Position numbers and translations under genes: made by a program. This document shows, piece after piece, positions 26,681-38,540 of a DNA stretch of 64,000 bases. The DNA is taken from assembly GCA_013397115.1 (NCBI GenBank), contig VWZW01002677.1, forward strand, positions 124,001-188,000, read 5' to 3'. The first letter of the stretch is position 1. Every line of letters starts with the position of its first letter. The notes below the pieces were generated by a model. That model was not told the origin of the DNA, searched no databases, and saw only the letters and a program-made list of their open reading frames with translations. Origin of the DNA: Edolisoma coerulescens. Taxonomy: Eukaryota; Chordata; Aves; Passeriformes; Campephagidae.

Positions 26681-29150
26681 CTCAGTCTCAGTGCCTGCTG
26701 CACTCACCTTGGGGCTCCTGATAGCTCCAGTGCAACATAAAGAAACTGAAGATAGTGACAGGTCTGTAAATAAAGCTGCATTAAGGCTCCTTGCATTAAG
26801 AGTCACAATGAACTGCCTTAGTGAGCAAATTGTCAATAGCTGCTTTTAGACAAGAGACATTAAAGGTGAGGTATCCTTGAGATGTCCTGACTCACCTGAG
26901 ACTTTGGGTGTGGCCTTCGGGTTTTGTTGCTCTCCCTGCTCTGCTGAGGTTGAATATGGAAAGAACAAGGAGGTTTTGCCAAGGAAAGCCATGGGAAGAG
27001 AAGCAGGAACAAAACTCCAGAAAAAGTCGGGTTGGATCAATATCTTGCTGGTGGGAAATAAGCAGAGATGAAGCATTAGTGTGTAAAAAAGAAATAAGAG
27101 AGCTGGCTGTGCTATGGAAGCCCTGGTGCGAGTGCTCAGGAGATTCCCTGAGCTGCTGTTTGCCCTCCTCTGGGTGCCTCTTGCTTAAAATACACCCAGC
27201 ACATACTGGATAGCACCAGAGGGGAGTGCAGCACGGTTTGAAGAGGCATCAGGGATAATTCTCTGGGTAAATAATATTTCAGACGGGATTTTGCTACTTT
27301 TGAAAGTTTTATTTTCTTTCATTCCTCGCGGTTCTCTCTGTAGTGCTCTGAGACAGGTCAGAGGCTCCTCGTGTGCACGGCTGAGTCCAAGGGGAAGAAA
27401 GGGGTGTCCTTTCTCCTCTCTCTTCCCATCTGTCTGTCCCCTTCCTCAGGCTCTTCTGCTTTTTGATTCTGTGTAGCACGAGGAGCCCATAGTGAAAGGC
27501 TGGCCATAAACCAGAAGATTGCCTTTAAATTATATTCCCTTCCTTTGTATTCATGCTCAAGGCTGTTTCGCTCTGGTGCTTTAAACTTGTGATTTATGAG
27601 TGGGCACAGCCTGGGCTGTGGCCCACAGTGACCGTGATCCCCACCAGGTGAATTGCAGGTTTATGGGGTGCTTGTGTGATGCCCCCATCAGCTGCAGCAA
27701 AGCCTTTTGTGCACAGGGCAGCCCAAGAGCCCCAGTGATTGCCTTGATGCCCCTGGTAATTTACTGTGCTGCAGAGAATCCAAGCACACCTCTGGGGAAG
27801 GTTGTTTTGCCTCTTTCTTCTATTCTCCAATTTTAGAAATACTTGATTTTGAATTACTTACCACAAGAGTTTGTGAAAGAGCCTCTCATCTATGCAAGAA
27901 ATGACTTGGCATTTTTTAATGAACCTCGTTTTATGTCGTTCTAAATAAGCAGTGGATGATATGAGCACAGGGTAGACATGCACAGCATGTGCCATTTTTG
28001 GTTATGAGGATACTGAAAAGGTTCTTAAGTTGTAAGTCATGGTTGGAAGGAATCTCTTGACTTATTTGGGCTGTGTATCACTCTGTGACAGGTTAGCCAT
28101 CATCTCTTTTTTAAAAAAACACATTTATTTTCTAGGCTGTCAGCCGCTTATTATTTATAAACTATAAAGAGGTCTTAATTGGAAGTGTTGCCCCATTGGA
28201 AATATTCCCATGAACACCAGCAAGAATGTGTCCAAAAATAACACGTTTAGCAAAAGAAAGAAATCTCCACACTCCGAGGCATGAAACACCCTGGCCTCGC
28301 ACTCAGATGGAACTGAAAGGGTTGCAGCAATGTTTGGAGACACTGTGTTCCTAAAAACAGACTGTCCTTCTTTTCCTGAGCCTTGACCCCAGCAGGAGCG
28401 TTGTGCCCTGCACCCACCAACGCCGGGAGTTTCCCTGCAGGGTCAGCAGGAGCAGCCCTGCTGCCTCTGAGCCCTGCGGAGCTCCTGGCACGCAGCAGTT
28501 TGCTGGAGGCTTTGGATCTTTGGTTTGTAACCTTTCTGATGTTCTTCAGAATTATCCCAGCAAATGAAACTGTGCACTCAGCCATTTCTGTTTACATATG
28601 ATTGTGGTTTTGTTAGATCTAAGAGCATTTCCACTGTTTCTGTAATACATTTCTGTTAAAGAAGAAGCAAGGCAAGAAAAGACACCCGATTGATTTGCAG
28701 GCTGCTGTGTCCCAGGAGCTCACTGGAATGTGGCACTCTGTACATCGTGTAACTGCTGGCCACTGCATCCTGACAGGGGCGTTAAAATCCAGGTTACCAT
28801 GAGGTGACATTTCCCTGAAGTGCAAGAAGGAGAAAGGAAAGGAGCGTGGCAGTGCTGCCGTTGAGGGGAGAAAATAATTTCTCATTCTTTGCCCATTTAG
28901 AATTGTTGCACTGACTAATAGACAAGTTTGGAGCCTCTGCGAAGCTCTGATGGCCGCAGCCGCATTCCTCAAGCCATTAGATCAGTTTCCAGAGGGACCC
29001 GCCGCTGATTTCAGGGATCTCGGAAAAACTGAGCTCCAGGCGAGCAGCGCGGGCTGGGAGCTGAGTGGCTGGGGAGGTGTTCCCGTTCCACGGCAGGAGG
29101 TGCCTTCCTGTGGCACCCTGTGACCGGCTGGGTGACCTGGCTGGCAGCAG

Positions 29151-29432
29151 CCATCCCTGTGGAGGGGTTTGCTGCATTCCTGCCCTCCCTGCCACCCCTG
29201 TGGAGGGGTTTGCTCCATTCCTGCATTCCCTGCCATCCCTCCTGGAGGGGTTTGCTCCATTCCTGCATTCCCTGCCATCCCTATGGAGGGGTTTGCTCCA
29301 TTCCTGCATTCCCTGCCACCCCTGTGGAGGGGTTTGGAGGTTTGCTCCATCCCTGCGCTCCCTGCCATCCCTGTGGAGAGGTTTGGAGGTTTGCTCCATT
29401 CCTACACTCCCTGCCACCCTTCTGGTGGGGTT
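29151..29432. repeat. Minisatellite, about 6-7 units near 41 bp
   Basis: Repeated units carry ggaggggtttgctccattcc followed by tgcattccctgccatccct. Early units are spaced at 41 bp. Later units carry a small internal insertion (ggaggtttgg) that lengthens them, so the array is heterogeneous. Overlapping open frames on both strands are by-products of the repeat. Confidence 0.94.
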
Positions 29433-29760
29433 GCTGTGCCCAGCTGCACTCAGCTCCTTTGGTGAATGTTGGTGCAAACCTTCAGCTGGGGACGAGCTGA
29501 TGCTCTTTGCAACCTGACAAAAGACTGAAAGGTTGGATATACCCCAACTTTAAAACTTTCATCCTGGCTATCCCAGGGACAAAAAACAACCCTATGCTGA
29601 AAAAGCCAAGCTCCAGCTTCTCAGGGGCGCTGCATTTGTTGTGCTGCTGAGACACAGCCCTGCCACGGCCTTGGTGTGGTTTCTGCTGTCCCAGGGGCTC
29701 CTGGCTGCTGGCAGAAGGGCACTGCAGCTCCCCAGCCCCTCTGGGGCTCGGTGAGGGGCC

Positions 29761-29769
29761 GGGGGGGGG
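29761..29769. repeat. Poly-G tract (9 nt)
   Basis: A run of nine G within a GC-rich stretch. It is a likely polymerase-slippage or sequencing-error site. Confidence 0.75.
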
Positions 29770-30649
29770 CTCTGGCTGGGCTCCCTCTGCAGCCCCTCAG
29801 CAGCATCTCCTCACACAGCCGGGGCCCAGCTGGTGGCATTTCTGTCCCTGCTGTATCAGCAATGACATCTCTATCTGTGCTCTGTCTGGGGATGTGCACA
29901 AAGCTCCACTGACTCCCGTTTTCTCATCTGAAAAATCAATGGCTCGGTCTCATATTGCTCAAGTCTGTAGCCTGAGTTAATGCACCGGGCCTAATTCCAG
30001 ACTGGTTCTCAATTCTTTGGATGTGGTTGATGCACACATCAGATAGTTCTGGCACCCTGCTGCTTCCTGTGAATGAAAAATGACACAAAATAGTTGTGTG
30101 AATTTCATCCCCATTCATGCAACAGACTAAAAGACAACTCATATTTGGCAACTGCGCAGGAATGGGAGAAAAGATTCAAATCGGAGGAAAAAAATGGTAA
30201 ATGTTCTTAAGAGAGGGTTTGGGGTTTTTTTCCCCACAACAAAAAGAAAAAAATTTTAAAAAGCAGCAGTGGAAACCCAATGAGCTTAATCCTTGAAAGA
30301 TCTGGTCAGGAGAGTGTGATATCTTAATGGGGTGTTGAGATCTGAGCGATGGTCTTGCAAGGGAGTGTGTTGCATCTCTTTGCTGCTCATGAGGCATCAG
30401 AGAAGAGAGTTTTTGTCTCTAGTGAGGATTAACTTCAGACCCAGCTGGGTGCAGGTCTGGGCTGTATCCGCGCAGATCAGCCCTGCTCCTCGTCCCTGCG
30501 GCCGCGGCTGCTTTGTTTTATTTATTGACTGCACTGAGGGCAGCAGCTGTAACTTATTAACGCGACAGAAAACTTGCATTTTTGTGGGGGTAATTCTCTG
30601 TTTTCGGATGGTTTACACCCTGTGGCTGCCTGTTTGGCAGAGCTGGAGT

Positions 30650-30830
30650 GAGTGAAGCAGTGGGTGAGTGCCCCCGCCCCCGGAGCTCGGGCAGCGGGCT
30701 CGGGGGAAAAGCCCCCCGGTCCCTGTGACCGAGGGATGCTCGGCTGCTGCCTCTCCCGGGAAATGCCCCAGTTCGGGCCGGGTGTGACTCTGCTCTCTGC
30801 AGCTTCCAGCCGGGCTCCCAGTGTGCTTAA
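30650..30830. promoter_or_regulatory. CpG-rich patch in the intron
   Basis: The patch has many CpG sites (for example cccccgcccccggagctcgg, then gggctcgggg and gttcgggccggg) and a ccgcccc stretch resembling a GC-box. Its length is marginal for a CpG island. No exon is supported next to it. A regulatory role is inference from composition only. Confidence 0.3.
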
Positions 30831-32836
30831 CAAGGTGCAGGAGTCACGTTTTAGCCTGAGAAAATAGTGGGATAATGAATGTGAAACGGAACGGAGAGGC
30901 AGGAAAGAACCTGCGGAAAGTCACACGGGAAAAGTGAACTGGGGAATAAAACCAAATGTCCTGAGTCCAAGTGACTTTTTGATTACACAAAATAAACATT
31001 CCCTTATCTCACCTAGTGGGCCCGAATATCTTGTCCTTAAGCAAGCATAAGTTTTCTGTCATATTTTCCAGTCTGGTTCCAAGAGCCTTATCGCAGGAGG
31101 GCTCTGAATCCCTGTGCGAGCCTTTGTCGTGAGCCGTGGCGTTGCTCTGGAATGTTTTTTGTGCTCTGTCATTATTTATACTCCATCGCTCGCATTGAGG
31201 GCCTGTCCCACCCGCTCCCGGGAGATTAGCGGAGTCAGGGAAAGGATAAATGACGATTAGCAGCCAGGCAAGGGATGTGAGGGCTGAAAGGGTCAATATA
31301 AAACAAAGGCTGCCACAAATAATTCACAAAGAATGTGAGGCACTGCCTTTCAGAGGCAACATTCGCGTAGCCAGGGTTTTAATGAGAATGGAAAATGCTA
31401 ACATATAAATCCAGTCCTAAAAACAATATATTAACAACAAACGTACTGAGTGGTAAATATTTTCACCATTAAGCCTGGTACTCTGTTTCTGACGTGAACT
31501 ATTAAAACTCATCCTAAAGCTTTCATTAAATCATGTCCTCAAAGCTCCCTTTAAAACACAGTCCTTTGTTTGGAAAGAAATTACGGATGGATGAGGACAA
31601 ACCAATTGAATATCTTTCAAAATCTTGGGTTTTCTCGAAGCGTGAGATGCAGACCTGATCCGACTCTGGCTGAAGCTGGCAAAGGGGCTTCCAACACCCA
31701 GAGGAGCTGATTTTTCCCCTGGGAGGGCAGCCCAGCTCCTGTCAGTGTCTCCACGCCGTGTACCACGCTCCCATCCAGCTGCTTCCGTGCGCACCCGCAG
31801 ACCAAAGGGATTTTCGTGCCTGTCCGTGGAGTCTTTGTCCCCGGGGTGCCCCCTCGGCTCTTGCTGCTTTGCTGTCGCCTCTGGTCCTCCTCACCAGGGG
31901 CTGCTGAAGCCCCGAGTCCGTGGGGGACAGGGCTGAGCTTGGAGCCTGGGCAAAGCCCCCCTGCCCTGGAGCATCCCAGGCAGCAGCCCCGGCCCCTCGC
32001 TCCGTCCCTGTCCCCGGGGTGTCCTCTGCCTCCTCCCCGACTCATGGGGGGTTCTGGCCGCATCACACCCCTTGTGCTCCCTGCCTCCCAGGCTCTCCTG
32101 TTCCCCGGAGCCAGCTGTGTCCCAGGAGGTGAAGGGCAGGGGATCGCAGGCTTTGTAGAGGAGATTAATGCATTATTCCCAAATATTCCATAAACAGTTC
32201 ATTATTCCTCTTATTATCATGCAGACTAAGTGAAATTTTAATGTTTCACTGCTCCAGGCTGTCAAAGTCCTTGTGCTCTTCAAAAACAAGGGCTCAGATT
32301 TTGTTCAGTCTTTGTGAAGGAAAATTAGGGCATCTTTGTGCTTTTTAGAAAATGTGTTTAGAAAAGGTAGTACGAACTGTTTCTTCACTTGGGAGTGTGT
32401 CTTGGGATAACTACTCTGTGCCTGTTGTGTGAAAAATTGCCTAAAAGGTCTCTAAAGCCTTCTCCATAATAAATATGAGTGAATATGGATTGATTCTTCT
32501 TAATTATGACTTCCACTCTTGTAGGAAACAGATGTTTGCTAACTCAGATTTCATTTCTGGCTTGGCGAGGAAGCGTGTACAGCCAAAACCAAAAAGGGCC
32601 GGTGAGACTTGCTGCTGCTGCTGGGTTTTTAAGCTTCGTGTTGCTTCTGAACTCAGCACAACTTCTCTCTGTTGCTGAAGCTTGTTATTTGCAGGTAGCA
32701 AACCTCTGTTTTATGGGGTTTCAGCTCTGCCTGAGCTTGGTGAGGTCTGGTTATCAAAAACCCGGGCACGTGAGGTTTGGGTGTCTGCGCTGCAGCACTT
32801 GGAGCTGCCCGAGGGTGCTGCAGCTCAGGGGCAGTG

Positions 32837-32934
32837 CCCAGCTCCTGCCCAGCTCCTGCCAGCTCCTGCCAGCTCCTGCCCAGCTCCTGCCCAGCTGCCC
32901 CAGCTCCTGTCCAGCTGCTGCCCAGCTGCCCCAG
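32837..32934. repeat. agctcctgccc minisatellite, left array
   Basis: Tandem copies of a 10-11 bp unit (agctcctgcc or agctcctgccc) are interspersed with agctgcccc. The right-hand part, from 32869, is exactly repeated further on in the second copy of the 301-bp duplication. The strand bias (C-rich on +, G-rich on -) makes the array prone to assembly collapse. Confidence 0.95.
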
Positions 32935-33169
32935 CTTCATGCTCCTCATTTAAACCCTCTCTGCCTCAGTAATGTGGGCACTGTGAATCACGACTGCAGT
33001 TTAAATCACAGCTGCTGAGTGTCTCGAATGGTTCTTGCCTGATGCAAACGTTTCTCTTCTTAAAAAAAAACCAAAACAAAAGCCATCAGGAGGAAAAGTC
33101 CAGGCACTGTTTTGGAAACTAAGAATTGTGGAAATATTACCTAATAGGAAAAGTATTTTTAAAGCTGAT
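32869..33169. repeat. 301-bp exact duplicate, copy 1 (ends at the gap)
   Basis: This segment matches 33277-33577 exactly by eye, at a constant offset of 408 bases. It includes the end of the minisatellite and then unique-looking DNA (from tcatgctcctcatttaaacc to aagtatttttaaagctgat). Copy 1 stops exactly at the ambiguous base 33170, whereas copy 2 continues into new sequence. That pattern is expected when two overlapping contig ends are placed side by side without merging. Confidence 0.93.
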
Positions 33170-33170
33170 N
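33170..33170. other. Assembly gap (single N)
   Basis: This is the only ambiguous base noticed in the window. It lies between unique sequence ending aaagctgat and a minisatellite beginning gctcagctcc. It marks a contig join and not a true one-base uncertainty. Confidence 0.9.
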
Positions 33171-33342
33171 GCTCAGCTCCTGCCCAGCTCCTGCCCAGCT
33201 GCCCCAGCTCCTGCCCAGCTGCCCCAGCTCCTGCCCAGCTCCTGCCCAGCTCCTGCCCAGCTGCCCCAGCTCCTGCCCAGCTCCTGCCCAGCTCCTGCCC
33301 AGCTGCCCCAGCTCCTGTCCAGCTGCTGCCCAGCTGCCCCAG
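33171..33342. repeat. agctcctgccc minisatellite, right array
   Basis: This is a longer version of the left array, with agctcctgccc units in groups separated by agctgcccc. If the duplication is an artefact, this array and 32837-32934 are two partial readings of one locus, and the true copy number is unknown. Confidence 0.94.
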
Positions 33343-33577
33343 CTTCATGCTCCTCATTTAAACCCTCTCTGCCTCAGTAATGTGGGCACTGTGAATCACG
33401 ACTGCAGTTTAAATCACAGCTGCTGAGTGTCTCGAATGGTTCTTGCCTGATGCAAACGTTTCTCTTCTTAAAAAAAAACCAAAACAAAAGCCATCAGGAG
33501 GAAAAGTCCAGGCACTGTTTTGGAAACTAAGAATTGTGGAAATATTACCTAATAGGAAAAGTATTTTTAAAGCTGAT
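33277..33577. repeat. 301-bp exact duplicate, copy 2
   Basis: This is the second copy of 32869-33169. It runs on into normal intron sequence (tctcctgtgtgcatcccttt), so it is probably the correctly anchored copy. No coding exon lies in either copy. Confidence 0.93.
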
Positions 33578-36500
33578 TCTCCTGTGTGCATCCCTTTAAG
33601 GGATTCTGTTTTATGCCTGCCTTCTGGCCCCTGTCACAGCTCCTGTCATTACCTCGACAACGTTTCCTCTTACAGAGCTCCGTGGGGCCTGGAGAGTTGA
33701 GTGGCAAAGGGAAATATTTCTGCCTTTGTCAAAATACTACAGGTGAGTGGGAGGGAGAGGAAGATTCATTTTACTTCTTTCATTATGGTTCTGTTGGATT
33801 AGAGAACGTGTCCTTTTATAAATAGCTTTTTCTACATCCGTCAGACCAGTGGTTTTCCTTTGGTCATACTTTCACATGAGTTAAGAAAAGCAGAGTGGAT
33901 TAAGAAAGGGTGTACAGAAGGCACATCTGCTTCTTGTTTTAGAAGAGAAACACATTTTTAATATAATAATGCAGAGCAGCAGAAAAAGGAGCAGAAAAGA
34001 AAACAAAAAAAACCTTAACAAAAGACACCATCATCTATTTCATTAAGCAGTTTTGGAAAGTTATCATGGATTTGTATCAGCATGATCATAAAATCTATTG
34101 CATTCTGCTGCTTGTAAGGAGGGTGGGGAAAAGCTGAAATGATATTTCATTCATCTATCCAAAAATGCCTGTAAGCTTCCAGCAGTGCACGTGACCAGAA
34201 TTGTGCAGGGCTGGTGGATGGTTTGCACAGACAGCTTTACAAGTGGCTGACTTTACTTGCACTAAAAACTGTTTCTGAGGAGCCTGGGAGAGCAGGAGCA
34301 CCATAAAGCAGCCCAGCCTTGGACCAGGGGGATGCACATCACAAGCAGCTGCTGTAGCAGCCAGCCTTGGCAAAAAATACCTCACCAAATTACCTCCTGG
34401 ATGAGCCAGGCTAAACTGAGGTACTTTGGGATTTTTAGCTTTGCTTCATCCATACTCCAAGATTACTTTCAGCCTGGCCCATTTGACTCAGATGTCCTAA
34501 AAGAGATCAGAGCATAAAAGACAAAAATGAGGTCTTGGTGAGGGGAGAAGGGCCCGTGGGAGTTTGTGTTTGTGGCCCCTCAGTGATCTCCACTTCAGGT
34601 GGATCTGCCATTGAAAAAAACAGATTTCCTTTTTTTATTTATTTGCCAGTCTGAAAAACTCTTTTTGAGCCCTGACAACCACATTGGGTTCCTTCTTCTG
34701 TGCAGTGAGGTGTTCTGGAGCTCTGAGCTGAGTGGACACGGGCAGAAGCAAAGGAGCTGCTCTGCAGGGCTTTGCATCCCATTAAACCAGAATAAGTTCA
34801 TGAGGAACTGCCTCAGCACGGACACCTTGGGTGAAATAACTTGCATTTTTAATTACTTGGTCTAAATGAGATCTCTTTGGAGCCAGACTGCGTTCATTAA
34901 TTTTGGAGAGGTAATGTCTGGCTGGAGGCTGTGCCCTGAGCCAGCTGAAGGCAATGTGGAGTGTCCCAACAAGTCTGATGGTTCTGCCTCTGCATAAACA
35001 ATTCCATCAGTAACACACGGGAAGGAAACTCTCTTGCTCTCCCGTTTGGACTGACTTGCTCAAACTTAAAGAGGCAAGGCTGCATCAGTGTCATTGGCTT
35101 AACTTTGCCCTCAGTCCGTCCTCTGAAATAGGTTTAGATGGCTGTGCAAATGGAAATTTTTCCTTTCATATGGATATAACTGTTTAACTGTAAGGACACA
35201 GCAAAGCTCTCTGCTATGTTGCTAATTAGGTAAATGAGACTGTTTCTGGAGAGACAATATTAATATTTTCACCTCTTCATTCTTTGGAACAGAGCTGTGC
35301 TTTGAGGAACATGAGACTTGTTTTCACTGAGGTGTTAAGGCAGCTTTTCACACAGATCATCAGCTCAGCTCTGTGTCTATTGGTGCTTACATAAGGAGAG
35401 GCTGCCGTGCTGAGCTCTGCTCCTCACTGACTGGCATTTAAATTTTTTAAACATCAAATATTTACTGATGTAACCCAGTTGCTTCCCAAATTGAATTTCA
35501 AAGGTCCTTATCCTGCAGTTTCTATTTGAGCACGTCTTCCATTCAAGGCAGCTCCATGCATCTCTAATGAAAATGAACCTGCTTCTTTCTGCTGCTGCTT
35601 TTTAACCTCTCTGTGCTCTCCTTTATTACCATGATTTACAACAATATTGTGGGTGTTATTAATCCAGATTGCAGTCAGAGGGAGTTTGGCACTGGTTTAC
35701 ACTGCAGTGCTGCATCTTAAGCAGTTCTGGCTTTCAAACTGGGAGAGTCTGGCTTGCAGCTCTGGTCACTGCCCGGTGCTCACCAGCGTTCACAAACACC
35801 CACCGTGCCCACCGGCACCCAGGCCAAAGGGCAGGGAAAAAGAACAAATCTCCTGTTACAGATTTGAGGTCTTTGGAACTGAGGAATGCACAAAAGCACA
35901 GCCCATGGAGGATATGGGGTTAGTGAGGCTGAGCAAGGTACTTTGTGCCCAGAAATCCTTGTTCAGGCCTCAGCCCTGACCCACTGATGTGCTGAGTGCC
36001 AGAGGGAGATTCGTGAGCGGAACTTCTCTGTTATGGTGGGAATTCTGTATCTGTACAATTAAAGAAAAGCCACTTGGAGCTGTGCATGTGTGTTTAGGGA
36101 GTTTGTAATTTTAACTCAAGGGTTGCAGACAGTTTCTGTTGCCAAAATTGCAGCTTTCCTTGAGCAGTTTGGAAAGAACTGACTTCAGTGCTGTTGAGCA
36201 CCCCAAACCAGAGAGGAGAGCTGCTCCTCCTTTAACGCTGCCTCGACATTGCCCCTTCAGTGTCACTGTACTTTCAGCAGTCACAGCTTGTCTGGGTGCC
36301 AGGCAGCTTGCCTGTGCTGCAGGCAGGTGACTTGCATGGGACCAGAGAAAGAAGCTGAAGCAAGACAAGCACCCAGGGAGAGTTTCTGTAGACCATGAGT
36401 GGGTGTGTGACGTGCACAGGGCCTGAGAGCCCACCCTGAGATCTGCAGGTGCTCAGATGTTGGCTTGGCAGCTGCTGCATGAAGGCCCTTGTTCAGTGCT

Positions 36501-38426
36501 GTAAAAAAGATGGGATCCTGTTAAGAGAATGGCATTTTGTTCAAATGGATGTGGACTTGGTAGTAGAAAAATAGCAAGGTCTTCTGATGCTCTACAGATT
36601 CGAAAGTATTAAATTTTTTTTGCTATGTGCAATAATTAAAAAAGAAAGCACCAGGACAGTTTCCTCATCCATTCCCTCCTCCTTTTTCCTCTCTTATAGA
36701 AATGATATCTGGTAGAGCAGCCAAGATATTTTTCAGTCTGTTGCTCATGGGTCTTTTCATTACTTTTTTCGTTCTCACACTGCTTGCCCAGTACAGCAGC
36801 TGTTGAATAGACAACTCTGAGAACTGGGGAAGGATGTTGGTGCAGCACTTGATTAACACGGTTTTTGCAGGAAATTGATATGTCAACTATTTTTAGCCTC
36901 AGGCAAAGGAATAATCAAACCCGATCCATGTGGCAACCTTCTCTAATTTCAGAGGACTTTATAACCTCTGATATTTCACTGTTTTTTAGCTTTATATTGC
37001 TGTCTGTCACAATTCCCCACCCTTTGTGATTTCATGCCATTTTTTTAACTGTGTGATTGTCCCATTAGGAAATACATTCAGCAAACTTTCCTGCTGGCCC
37101 TGGGAGCCTGCAGTGTTGTGCTCATTGCTTCAGAAAGTGTGTGTTGGCACAGCTCTGTCCACAACAATGGAACAACTAAAAGTCTGGCTTTTATCCATAA
37201 CACACTCTAATTCCCTATTCATAACCTAAATTCCTTTTTGTGCAATTTGCAAATTTTTTTGCATTACATATGCTAGTTACATCTTAGGGTGAATCAGTCA
37301 AATGGACTCTAAATTAAAATAGTTGGCTGATCCAAGCCCAAAATCTGTTGCAATGCAGTTTTCTCACAGCTTGGAAGAAAACAGCCAATACAGCCACTAT
37401 AGAAAGGGGTGATTATTCTTTCTGTCTGTCTTTTTCCAGGTAACTGAGTAGATGAATGTACCCGAAAGTTTTAATCCTCTAGGTAATTAGGAGAAATAGA
37501 TGGAAAGGAAAGTCAATAAACCATGTGTCCCTGAACAGGTCACGCTGACAGTCAGGATGTCACTGTGAGGACAGGAAATCCTTAAGTTAGAAGCATCATT
37601 TTAATCTCTAATTTAATCCATAAACCAGAATCAAAATTTGTTTTGAATCATGTGCACATAAGAATATGAAGTGAGGCTGTGAATGGCACAGAAGACACAA
37701 ACATACAGAGAAGAGGCTCATCCAGTGCCTTTTCTTGCCATCTTCAAAATAATCCGTGGTATTTTTGGAGGTTGAGAAAGCAAGGCTTCCAAATCTCTGA
37801 ATTAGACAAAATTCTGTATTTTGCAAACAGAGACAAGTGAGCTCCAAATTGAACTTGATGGGGCAAATTGACAACTGCTTTGGATGAGAGGAAGCCCAAC
37901 ACATTGGGCTTGGAGCTACTGAGTTTAGGTCAGTGACAGAGCTGACCCAAAGGCTTATCCTTCTTCCCACTGCAGAAGGAAGGTGCACACCCTCCACTCT
38001 TGGTGGTCACCACTATGTAGAAAAATATTTGCTTTTTAAATGCAGGGGAGGAGAGGAGAGACAAGCTAATCTTATAAAGGTTCACCCCACCCTCTGCTTG
38101 GCTTCCCTTCCTTGGCAAGCCTTCCAGCAGCAGCTGGCTGCCTGTTTTTCTTCTGCAATTGTGTTCATGACATTTCCTGCAAGAAGGTTTTCCTGAAGGT
38201 TTCCAGCAGTGCTTTCAGCCCACACCCCCCTTCTCTGGCCTCCTCCCCACCAAGCACGGCTCGTGCCTGGTTCCCAGCGAGCGCCGTGCTCCCACCACGC
38301 CTCCATGCACACCCCCTGTAAACACCCCCTGCCCTCCTGGGCTTTGCTTCTCTGGCCGATTCACTGAGAGCGAGTGGTCACTGCCAGGGACGCTGGGCAG
38401 CCGTGATGTGGACAGAGACAGGCCCA

Positions 38427-38540
38427 GAATCACTAAGCCTGGAAGGGACCCTGAGGGTGGTTGAGTCCGACCAGTCCCTGCTCAAGGCACAGGCTCCATC
38501 AGGCAGGCGCTGACTTTGCCCTGCTCCTGGTGCCAAGGGG
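38427..38540 (-). mobile_element. CR1-like LINE fragment, reverse orientation
   Basis: The segment begins agaatcactaagcctggaag, then reads ggaccctgagggtggttgag and tccgacc. This resembles the reverse complement of a CR1 3' end, in which agaatcac, a ggttggaagggacc stretch and gagtccaacc occur in that order. The body beyond about 38500 is not recognisable, so the far boundary is approximate. Confidence 0.5.

Noticed and set aside
28030..28095. Possible short CR1 tail containing ggttggaaggaatctcttga
   Set aside because: Only a brief resemblance, with no attctatg-type end or adjoining CR1 body.
28977..29517. Repetitive open frames on both strands up to 166 aa
   Set aside because: They are by-products of the 41-bp minisatellite.
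32837..33342. CRISPR-like repeat and spacer pattern
   Set aside because: The units are contiguous 9-11 bp minisatellite copies without unique spacers, in animal intron DNA.
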